In this document: positions 1-4,770 of the stretch, one piece after another
Numbering within the stretch: the stretch's first letter is position 1
How the letters are laid out: each line of letters begins with the position of its first letter
Assembly: GCA_030146505.1 (NCBI GenBank)
Contig: JASLCO010000044.1
Span: forward strand, 1 to 7,253
DNA from: Moraxellaceae bacterium
GTDB taxonomy: Bacteria; Pseudomonadota; Gammaproteobacteria; Pseudomonadales; Moraxellaceae
Reading direction: 5' to 3'
DNA length: 7,253 nucleotides
Made by a program: the position numbers and the translations under genes
Notes under the pieces: model-generated
What the model was told of the DNA's origin: nothing
Databases searched by the model: none
What the model saw: the letters and a program-made list of their open reading frames with translations, nothing else

Positions 1-234
1 CCCAATCGCCTGCTGGCCGGCAAGGAAGCCCGTCACGAGGTCAAGGCCATCACCACCGGCATCCCCATGGTGGACAAGATGGCCATGATGGAAGTCATGT
101 GGTATTCGCGCCAGTTGCACCGCATGGCCAAAGGCAAGAAGCCGCGCCCCAAGGAATCCGGGCTCTGGTCCTTGGTGGCCACGCTGGTGGAAAACGGCTG
201 GGGAACTTTCCAGAATCGTCGCCTGCGCGCCTGA
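1..234 (+). CDS. 3' end of an unrecognised protein (C-terminal 77 residues)
   Basis: An open frame runs in from the left edge in frame 1 and stops at TGA 232-234. The visible 77 residues begin PNRLLAGKEARHEVKAI and end with GTFQNRRLRA. The segment is basic (many K and R, including the patch KGKKPRPKE) and has a Met-rich stretch (IPMVDKMAMMEVMWYSRQ) that could be an amphipathic helix. There is no convincing membrane span and no motif I can tie to a family. Codon use (GC-rich third positions) matches the neighbouring genes, and no other frame here is as coherent, so I take it as a real gene end. The start and most of the protein lie outside the window. I do not assign a function. Confidence 0.75.
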   Translation, partial: PNRLLAGKEARHEVKAITTGIPMVDKMAMMEVMWYSRQLHRMAKGKKPRPKESGLWSLVATLVENGWGTFQNRRLRA

Positions 235-272
235 CGCGCCAGCAAGGATGGCTGAACCGAAGCGCTGGCGCG
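235..272 (+). terminator. Hairpin directly after the first stop codon
   Basis: CGCGCCAGC (235-243) and GCTGGCGCG (264-272) form a perfect 9-bp stem with a 20-nt loop, starting at the base after the TGA. No U-run follows (the next bases are gtgttggc), so it is not a classical intrinsic terminator. It could stabilise the mRNA 3' end or act with Rho. The structure is seen; the role is inferred. Confidence 0.35.
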
Positions 273-444
273 GTGTTGGCAAGAAGCGAAAATGGGTAGC
301 GGAAAATGTCCATTGGCTTCAGGCAAACTCCGTTCTAGCGCTTCTTTCTGCCTTGCAGGGCACGGCCCATACTCCTTTGGCTTCGGCGCCCCGGTTTTTC
401 AATCCGCTGTTCAATTTCGTTGTTCAAGTCCGCTTCCGGTCATG

Positions 445-473
445 CGTCGGCAGAGCCATGCTTTTTGCCGACG
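445..473. repeat. Inverted repeat in spacer
   Basis: CGTCGGCA (445-452) and TGCCGACG (466-473) are perfect 8-bp arms around a 13-nt loop that carries a T5 run (462-466, its last T being the first base of the right arm). The T-run is in the loop rather than after the stem, so this is not a terminator. It could be an operator or an RNA hairpin. Confidence 0.35.
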
Positions 474-597
474 GGTGCCCGCGTCTTCGCTGTGTCCGTC
501 CTGCCGCTGCTGTTAGATTCGTGACGCGCGGCAGGTAACGGGCTCCGGCGCCTGATACTGTGCTTGTGTGGTGCTTCCCGGCATTGGAACTGCTCGC

Positions 598-603
598 AAG
601 GAG
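598..603 (+). promoter_or_regulatory. Shine-Dalgarno site choosing GTG 610
   Basis: AAGGAG at 598-603 lies 6 nt before GTG 610 and 15 nt before ATG 619. The spacing favours GTG 610. The in-frame GTG at 568 is upstream of this site and has no comparable signal. Confidence 0.55.
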
Positions 604-609
604 AAGGGC

Positions 610-1986
610 GTGGCTGGCATGAGAGGACGGGCTCGCTGGAGAAAATGGTGGCCGCTGGGGCTGGGCCTGCTGGTCGGCCTGTTTGTCTTCCTGCTGTCCG
701 AAGTGCTGATCCACCTGGAGCGCTCGCGCGAATACGAAGCCGCGCGCAGCCGCCTGCAAACCGAGGCCAGCGCCATGCGCGCGCGCCTCGAGTCCGAACT
801 CAACAGTACGTTTTCCGTGGGGCTGGCTGCCGCTTCGCTGGTGTCGGCCAAGCCGGATTTTTCCGTGCGCGATTATGAGCGCCTGGCGCAAAGCCTGGCT
901 GCCTGGCATCCCGGCCTGCGCAATATCGCGCTCGCGCCCGGCAATGTGGTGCGTTACGTCTATCCCCTGGCCGGCAACGAGGCGGTGCTGGGCGTCAATC
1001 TTGAAAACGTGCCGGACCAGCGCGAAGGCGTGCTGCGCATGCGCGAGGACTGGAAGCCTTTCATTGCCGGACCGGTGCGGCTGGTGCAGGGGGGGGTGGG
1101 CTTCGTGCATCGCGTGCCTGTCATCGTCGTGGATGACAAGGACAAGGCCCATTACTGGGGGCTGGTGGCCATTGCCATGGATACCGGGCCGGTGTTCGAG
1201 CGGGCCGGGCTCAATCGCGAAAGCGACATGGTGTATGCCCTGCGCGGACGTGATGGCAAAGGCACGCATGGTGATGTGTTCTATGGAGCGGAAAGCACGT
1301 TCCTGAGTGCTACGGCGCTGCATATGGACGTGGCCATTCCCGGCGGCAACTGGGAACTGGTGACGGACTGGCGCGAGCCCGACCATGTTCTGGAATGGCG
1401 CGCCTTCCTCTGGCAGGTGCTGGCGCTGTTGCTGGCCTTCAGTGCCGGCGGTCTCGTGGCTTTTGCTGCGCGCAGCCAGGCGCGGCTGCATGTGCTGGCC
1501 AGCCACGACAGCCTGACCGGCCTCGCCAACCGCCACCAGTTCCTGGTACAGGCCGAAAGCTTCCTGGCCCTGGCCGCGCGCCAGCAATCGCCGTTCACCC
1601 TGCTCAATCTCGATCTGGAAGGCTTCAAGGGCATCAATGACGACTGCGGCCACGAAGTAGGCGATGCCATGCTGGTGCATGTGGCCGCACAGGCGCGTGA
1701 ATGCCTGCGCACGTCCGATCTCATTGCCCGCTTTGGTGGCGACGAATTCCTCGTGCTGTTGCCGGATACGGAGCCGGGACCGCTGCTGGACCAGCTGATC
1801 GTGCGCCTGCGCGAGGCCGTGGCAGTGCCGCTGGTGGTGAAGGCACACCGGCTGAGTGTGGGCATCAGCGTGGGCGTGGCCTGCTATCCGGCCGACGGCT
1901 TCAGCCTGGAAGAGCTCATGCGTGTTTCCGATTTCAATATGTATGCTGACAAGCGCCTGCGCAAAAAGGAAAACGGGCGCGATTGA
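610..1986 (+). CDS. Membrane-anchored CHASE-GGDEF diguanylate cyclase
   Basis: Predicted to make cyclic di-GMP from two GTP in response to a signal sensed outside the inner membrane. From GTG 610 the protein is 458 residues; ATG 619 and GTG 568 are the alternative starts. A basic N-terminus (RGRARWRK) precedes a membrane span at about 13-33. A periplasmic region of roughly 225 residues resembles a CHASE sensor (for example NEAVLGVNLENVP, GFVHRVPVIVVDD). A second span lies at about 265-288. The GGDEF domain starts near HDSLTGLANR (299-308). It keeps the metal-binding Asp of DLE (D335), GH..GD, and an intact GGDEF signature at 376-380. RTSD (367-370), exactly five residues before GGDEF, is a complete RxxD inhibitory I-site, so product inhibition is expected. 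There is no EAL domain, so it should synthesise and not degrade c-di-GMP. It appears monocistronic and ends at a strong terminator. The CHASE ligand is unknown. Confidence 0.93.
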   Translation: MAGMRGRARWRKWWPLGLGLLVGLFVFLLSEVLIHLERSREYEAARSRLQTEASAMRARLESELNSTFSVGLAAASLVSAKPDFSVRDYERLAQSLAAWHPGLRNIALAPGNVVRYVYPLAGNEAVLGVNLENVPDQREGVLRMREDWKPFIAGPVRLVQGGVGFVHRVPVIVVDDKDKAHYWGLVAIAMDTGPVFERAGLNRESDMVYALRGRDGKGTHGDVFYGAESTFLSATALHMDVAIPGGNWELVTDWREPDHVLEWRAFLWQVLALLLAFSAGGLVAFAARSQARLHVLASHDSLTGLANRHQFLVQAESFLALAARQQSPFTLLNLDLEGFKGINDDCGHEVGDAMLVHVAAQARECLRTSDLIARFGGDEFLVLLPDTEPGPLLDQLIVRLREAVAVPLVVKAHRLSVGISVGVACYPADGFSLEELMRVSDFNMYADKRLRKKENGRD

Positions 1987-2006
1987 GGCGTGTGCGCATT
2001 GGAAAT

Positions 2007-2036
2007 AAAAAAGGCCGGAGCAATCCGGCCTTTTTT
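2007..2036. terminator. Strong bidirectional intrinsic terminator
   Basis: GGCCGGA (2013-2019) pairs with TCCGGCC (2024-2030) around a GCAA tetraloop of the stable GNRA type. A6 (2007-2012) precedes the stem and T6 (2031-2036) follows it, so it works in both directions. It lies 20 nt after the cyclase stop and could also stop leftward transcripts arriving from the ATPase gene. Confidence 0.92.
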
Positions 2037-2075
2037 ATCGGAACTATATACCTAACAAAATACTCTCCTTTGAGG

Positions 2076-2126
2076 CATCGTCATCCCTGCTTGGCGTGTG
2101 CTTCGCTGATCGCGGGAATGACGATG
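2076..2126. repeat. Imperfect 51-bp palindrome (dispersed GTCAT..ATGAC type)
   Basis: CATCGTCATCCCTGC (2076-2090) and GCGGGAATGACGATG (2112-2126) are 15-nt arms. All positions pair except one C-A mismatch and one G-T wobble, around a 21-nt loop. The CGTCATTCCCGC/GCGGGAATGACG core is a common type of intergenic palindrome in proteobacterial genomes (recalled, not searched). A 20-base core starting in its right arm (2114-2133) recurs at 7143-7162. Confidence 0.65.
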
Positions 2127-2148
2127 TGTTCAGGCGGTTAAGCATATA

Positions 2149-2175
2149 AATCCCTTTTTATGGGATTCATATCCC
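2149..2175. repeat. AT-rich nested inverted repeats, three ATCCC/GGGAT units
   Basis: AATCCC (2149-2154) can pair with GGGATT (2162-2167), and the same GGGAT (2162-2166) can pair with ATCCC (2171-2175), so two hairpins compete for the middle unit. ATCCCTT also occurs as a direct repeat at 2150-2156 and 2171-2177. The stretch is clearly more AT-rich than its surroundings. No role is known to me. Confidence 0.45.
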
Positions 2176-2205
2176 TTGGCCCTGGTTTTCTTGCCCTTCT
2201 CCCGT

Positions 2206-2229
2206 AGGTGCGAATTCATTCGCACACCT
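2206..2229. repeat. REP-like palindrome next to the ATPase stop codon
   Basis: GTGCGAAT (2208-2215) and ATTCGCAC (2218-2225) form a perfect 8-bp stem around the dinucleotide TC. The flanking AG (2206-2207) and CCT (2227-2229) almost extend it. Read on the minus strand, the hairpin begins 6 nt after the ATPase TGA (2234-2232). The GTAGGTGCGAATTCATTCGCAC form resembles REP-type intergenic repeats of gammaproteobacteria such as pseudomonads (recalled, not searched). It may protect the mRNA 3' end. Confidence 0.6.
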
Positions 2230-2231
2230 TT

Positions 2232-3104
2232 TCATGATCGTGCTTTCAGGCCCTGCTGCCCGGCCCAGTCGCGTGCAAACTGCGAAGCGGTGCGGCCCGA
2301 GCGGTTGCCGCGTACCTGCGCCCACTGCAGGGCAGCGAGGCGGCTTTCTGCATCGAGCGGCAGGCTGTACTTGCCCAGCCAGGTTTCCACCGTGCGCAGA
2401 TAGTCATCCTGGCTGTTGGGATAGAAGGTGAGCCAGAGGCCGAAACGGTCGGACAGGGAAACCTTGTCGTCCACGGCTTCGCCGGGATGGATTTCGCCAT
2501 TGTCCGTGTATTGCGCCTGCTGGTTTTCCGACTGGAATTCCGGCAGCAGGTGGCGGCGGTTGCTGGTGGCGTAAATGATCACATTGTCGGCACCGGCATG
2601 CAGGCTGCCGTCCAGCGTGGTCTTGAGGGCGCGATAGCTGGCGTCGTCGTCGCTGAAGGAAAGATCATCGCAATAGATGATGAAGCGTTCGGCGCGGGCG
2701 TGCAGTTGCGCCACGATGTCCGGCAGTTCGTTCAGCAGGTGCTTGTCTACTTCCACCACGCGCAGTCCCTGGCCTGAAAACTCATTGAGCAGGGCTTTCA
2801 CCAGCGAGGATTTGCCGGTGCCGCGGCTGCCGGTGAGCAGCACGTTGTTGGCGGGCAGGCCTTTCACGAACTGTTCGGTGTTGCGGCGGATTTCTGCTTT
2901 CTGGCGATCAATATTCTGCAGATCGGCAAGGCGTATGGGGCTCAGGTCGCGCACGGTTTCCAGGTAGCCGCCGTGCGGATGCGCGCGCCAGCGGAAGGCC
3001 TGGCCCTGCGCAAAATCCGGCCGTGGCGCGGGGGCGGGAATGGCTGATTCCAGCGTGTTCACCAGACGCTGCAGTTCGGTAATGAGCTGGGGATTGTCGT
3101 TCAT
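2232..3104 (-). CDS. DUF815-type AAA+ ATPase
   Basis: A cytoplasmic P-loop ATPase of the DUF815 (COG2607-like) type; the cellular role of this family is not established. From ATG 3104 it has 290 residues. An N-terminal part of about 60 residues precedes a segment rich in charged residues (LQNIDRQKAEIRRNTEQF). Walker A is GSRGTGKSS (92-100). Walker B is FIIYCDDLSF (141-150) with the acidic pair DD. A sensor-1-like YATSNRRHL follows (N172, R173, R174). SDRFGLW carries R220, a candidate Arg finger. The C-terminus is a helical lid. ATG 3104 is preferred because GGTGA sits 5 nt before it; GTG 3113, three codons upstream, is possible and gives 293 residues. It lies 66 bp downstream of the protease-like gene on the same strand, probably in one operon, and ends beside a REP-like hairpin. 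Confidence 0.9.
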   Translation of the reverse strand: MNDNPQLITELQRLVNTLESAIPAPAPRPDFAQGQAFRWRAHPHGGYLETVRDLSPIRLADLQNIDRQKAEIRRNTEQFVKGLPANNVLLTGSRGTGKSSLVKALLNEFSGQGLRVVEVDKHLLNELPDIVAQLHARAERFIIYCDDLSFSDDDASYRALKTTLDGSLHAGADNVIIYATSNRRHLLPEFQSENQQAQYTDNGEIHPGEAVDDKVSLSDRFGLWLTFYPNSQDDYLRTVETWLGKYSLPLDAESRLAALQWAQVRGNRSGRTASQFARDWAGQQGLKARS

Positions 3105-3136
3105 GAAGTTCACCGCAGAAACAAAGGAGATGAAAT

Positions 3137-3158
3137 CCGGCTCCGGGAGCGGGGCCGG
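3137..3158 (-). other. GC-rich hairpin between the two minus-strand genes
   Basis: CCGGCTCC (3137-3144) faces GGGGCCGG (3151-3158), giving seven Watson-Crick pairs and one G-T pair around a 6-nt loop. No U-run follows directly on the minus strand, so read-through into the ATPase gene is expected, perhaps at reduced level. Confidence 0.35.
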
Positions 3159-3170
3159 CGATGTTGTCAG

Positions 3171-3779
3171 TCAGGGAAAGCGGGCGCCCTGGGTGATCCC
3201 GTGCCGGGTTTCGGCATCGTAGCGAAGATCGGCCCGGCGCATTTCGGCCAGCACCGCGTTCAGGCTGGCATCGGCTTCCGTGCAGCTACTGTCGTGCAGT
3301 ATCTGCTGCATTTTTGCGAAGCCCTGGCGGGCCAGTTGTACATGGCCCTGTTCGTGGAAAGCCAGACTGCCGAGATAGCTGTTCCATTTCAAGACCAGTG
3401 CCGGATCGGCATGGCGTGGTGGCTGCCAGCGCGGCAGGCGTACATGGAGCTCCGTGTCCAGGCGGGCGTTGCCCAGATCGCAGTCGGCCTGGCCGAAGCC
3501 CGGCCAGTTCCAGTGCACATTCCAGCCGGTGAAGGCATCGAAGCCGCCATTGGCATGCTGGCGGTCGAGGTTGTCGCGGATTTCCGCGGCGCTGGTACCG
3601 CTCACATCGTAGTAAGCCATGTCGGCATCGGGTATGCGGATTTCCAGGATGTCGCTGGGCTTGCCTGTCATGACGGGAGCGTGCTGGCCGGTAGCGGGCA
3701 GCGTCAGGGTGTGGGTCTTGCGCCCCAGCAGCCAGAAGAGGGCAGCGGCCAGCAGCAGGAGGATGAAGAGTCTGTTCAC
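3171..3779 (-). CDS. Membrane-anchored or secreted DUF922-type HExxH protein (putative Zn-dependent protease)
   Basis: Predicted envelope metallopeptidase of the DUF922 type, 202 residues from GTG 3779. An N-terminal hydrophobic segment (RLFILLLLAAALFWLLG, about 3-19) is a signal peptide or anchor and puts the rest in the periplasm. FHEQGH contains the zinc motif HExxH (H142, E143, H146). The C-terminal YDAETRHGITQGARFP fits the conserved YDxxTxHGxxQGA ending I recall for this family. Its His may be a third ligand. Two Cys (100 and 166) could form a disulfide. The frame stays open up to ATG 3932, but the added 51 residues are basic, low in complexity and would bury the signal segment, so I prefer GTG 3779 although it lacks a good ribosome site. 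It is first in a likely two-gene operon with the DUF815 ATPase. Proteolysis has not been shown by the sequence; only the motif is seen. Confidence 0.85.
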   Translation of the reverse strand: MNRLFILLLLAAALFWLLGRKTHTLTLPATGQHAPVMTGKPSDILEIRIPDADMAYYDVSGTSAAEIRDNLDRQHANGGFDAFTGWNVHWNWPGFGQADCDLGNARLDTELHVRLPRWQPPRHADPALVLKWNSYLGSLAFHEQGHVQLARQGFAKMQQILHDSSCTEADASLNAVLAEMRRADLRYDAETRHGITQGARFP

Positions 3780-3811
3780 GGAAGGCGGCGCCGGGCAGTT
3801 GGACGTGGGCG

Positions 3812-3860
3812 TGGCCCGAGTATAAGAGCGGGCATGGAAACTCCGGGAAGCTGTTTTTTT
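3812..3860 (-). promoter_or_regulatory. Candidate promoter of the DUF922-DUF815 operon
   Basis: On the minus strand TATACT (3824-3819) matches the sigma70 -10 consensus at five of six bases. It would start transcription near 3812, about 33 nt before GTG 3779. The -35 position (CCCGGA, 3847-3842) is poor. An A7 tract (3860-3854) falls at about -42 to -48, where an UP element would be, and a second A6 tract (3892-3887) lies about 33 bp further upstream. The boxes are seen; the promoter function is inferred. Confidence 0.45.
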
Positions 3861-3863
3861 ACT

Positions 3864-3892
3864 CCCTCTTCCGCGAGGGGCGCTGCTTTTTT
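3864..3892 (+). other. Weak hairpin followed by T6 in the divergent spacer
   Basis: CCCTC (3864-3868) pairs with GAGGG (3875-3879), followed 7 nt later by T6 (3887-3892). The short stem and the gap before the T-run make it a poor terminator. It lies in the 230-bp spacer between the divergent genes. Confidence 0.2.
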
Positions 3893-3951
3893 CATGGACA
3901 GGGTTTTCAAGAAAATGGCCCTGTGCTTGCAAAAAGTCCTGTTGCCGGGAG

Positions 3952-3989
3952 TTACCGGCGCCCGGGCCGGCGCCTATAATCGGCGCCGG
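3952..3989 (+). promoter_or_regulatory. Promoter of the Sel1 gene with the -10 box inside a perfect palindrome
   Basis: TATAAT (3975-3980) is a perfect -10 box. TTACCG (3952-3957) is a weak -35 at 17-bp spacing. The start would be near 3987, 23 nt before ATG 4010. CCGGCGCC (3967-3974) and GGCGCCGG (3982-3989) are perfect 8-bp inverted arms directly around the -10, as in an operator. CCGGT (3986-3990) can also pair with ACCGG (3996-4000), which would place a small hairpin at the very 5' end of the transcript. Confidence 0.6.
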
Positions 3990-4009
3990 TCGAATACCGG
4001 TCTCCCATC

Positions 4010-4690
4010 ATGCCTGCCCGCCCTGGTTTCCTGTCGCGTTTTTTTCTGTCTGCATTCCTGTTCTCGGCTGCCGTGCCTGCCCTTGCCGGCATGGATGCCG
4101 GTGTGCTGGCTTTCGAGGGCGAGCAGTTCGATGTGGCGCAGAGGGAGTTCGCGCCGCTGGCGCGGGCCGGCAATCCCCGCGCCATGAATTACATGGGCCG
4201 CATCCTGGAGCAGCAGGACAAACCGGCTGAAGCACTGGCCTGGTATCTCAAGGCGGCGCAAAAAGGGTATGCCGAAGCGCAGACGGCACTGGGGCGCCTT
4301 TACGATGCCGGCGAAGGCGTGCCGCGCGATGAGGACCGCGCCCTGGACTGGTATGCCAAGGCGGCGGCGCAGGGCGAGGACGAAGCCCAGTTCGCGCTGG
4401 GCGAGCATGCCGAGGATGATCTGAATGACATCAAGGCTGCACGGCCGTGGTATGAAAAATCCGCCGTGCAGGGCAATGCCGATGCGCAGTATCGCCTGGG
4501 CCTGTTGCTGATCGGTGATGATCCCGGTGTGGAACGCGATGTCCCGCGTGCCTGGATGCTGTTCAGCCTGGCGGCCGAAAACGACAATGACGATGCGGCG
4601 CAGGCGCGTGATGTGCTGGAACTGGAAATGGAACCGGTGGAATTGCGCAGCGCGCAGAAAATGCTGCAATCCTGGAAAAAGACGCACTGA
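4010..4690 (+). CDS. Secreted Sel1-repeat (TPR-like) protein
   Basis: A 226-residue periplasmic or secreted solenoid protein; Sel1 repeats generally mediate protein-protein contacts and the partner is unknown. An N-terminal signal peptide (basic start, hydrophobic FFLSAFLFSAAVPALA) should be cut after ALA26. A degenerate helix pair (about 31-54) comes first, then Sel1 repeats at about 56-86, 87-122, 123-155 and 156-190. The hallmark A..LG..Y and A..WY.KAA..G positions are clear in the second repeat (AQTALGRLYDAG, RALDWYAKAAAQG). A charged, helical C-terminus follows. ATG 4010 gives a complete signal peptide but has no evident Shine-Dalgarno sequence in its short leader. The peroxidase gene starts 80 bp after its stop on the same strand with no clear terminator between, so co-transcription is plausible. 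Confidence 0.9.
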   Translation: MPARPGFLSRFFLSAFLFSAAVPALAGMDAGVLAFEGEQFDVAQREFAPLARAGNPRAMNYMGRILEQQDKPAEALAWYLKAAQKGYAEAQTALGRLYDAGEGVPRDEDRALDWYAKAAAQGEDEAQFALGEHAEDDLNDIKAARPWYEKSAVQGNADAQYRLGLLLIGDDPGVERDVPRAWMLFSLAAENDNDDAAQARDVLELEMEPVELRSAQKMLQSWKKTH

Positions 4691-4741
4691 TGGCGCTGGC
4701 ACCGCGGCTGGGCGCCTGTTGTCTTTCGCTATATCCTCGGG

Positions 4742-4763
4742 CGCTCTGAGTGTCCACAGAGCG
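4742..4763 (+). promoter_or_regulatory. Hairpin before the peroxidase start, possibly masking its ribosome site
   Basis: CGCTCTG (4742-4748) pairs perfectly with CAGAGCG (4757-4763) around an 8-nt loop, ending 7 nt before ATG 4771. The only Shine-Dalgarno-like bases, AGAG (4758-4761), lie in the right arm. The following gttttcc is too short a U-run for a good terminator. The hairpin is seen; control of translation or attenuation is inferred. Confidence 0.4.
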
Positions 4764-4770
4764 GTTTTCC

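Larger units (their letters stand above)
235..609. other. Gene-poor spacer before the diguanylate cyclase gene
   Basis: About 375 bp without a convincing gene. Open frames exist (one could begin at ATG 248), but that ATG has AAGG abutting it rather than spaced as a ribosome site, and the translation is Arg- and Ala-rich without domain character. The spacer holds the post-stop hairpin and a second inverted repeat at 445-473. A weak extended -10 candidate, TGATACT (553-559), would start transcription near 566 and leave a leader of about 44 nt, but no -35 element stands out at the right distance. No RNA gene or riboswitch fold is recognisable. Confidence 0.5.

Noticed and set aside
248..538. Small plus-strand frame in the first spacer (96 codons)
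   Set aside because: The AAGG abuts the ATG instead of being spaced from it, the product is Arg- and Ala-rich without domain features, and it runs through hairpins.
424..1848. Long minus-strand open frame (474 codons) opposite the cyclase gene
   Set aside because: Its translation is rich in His, Gln, Ala and Arg without domain structure, as expected of the reverse strand of a GC-rich gene. The plus strand has an unambiguous CHASE-GGDEF protein.
2076..2175. CRISPR array from the cluster of repeats
   Set aside because: The repeats are short, palindromic and of different sequence, with no regular spacer periodicity and no cas gene.
2232..3779. Antiphage defence module made of the ATPase and HExxH genes
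   Set aside because: DUF815 and DUF922 are widespread chromosomal families. The window has no nuclease, reverse transcriptase, CBASS, toxin or phage gene, and codon use is like the neighbours.
3780..3932. N-terminal extension of the DUF922 protein to ATG 3932
   Set aside because: The extra 51 residues are basic and disordered-looking, place the signal segment internally and overlap the best -10 box for this gene. GTG 3779 is preferred, although its ribosome site is poor.
3201..4187. Plus-strand open frame (328 codons) over the DUF922 gene and the divergent promoter region
   Set aside because: It is antisense to a protein with signal segment, HExxH and family C-terminus, and runs through the promoter region into another gene's frame.
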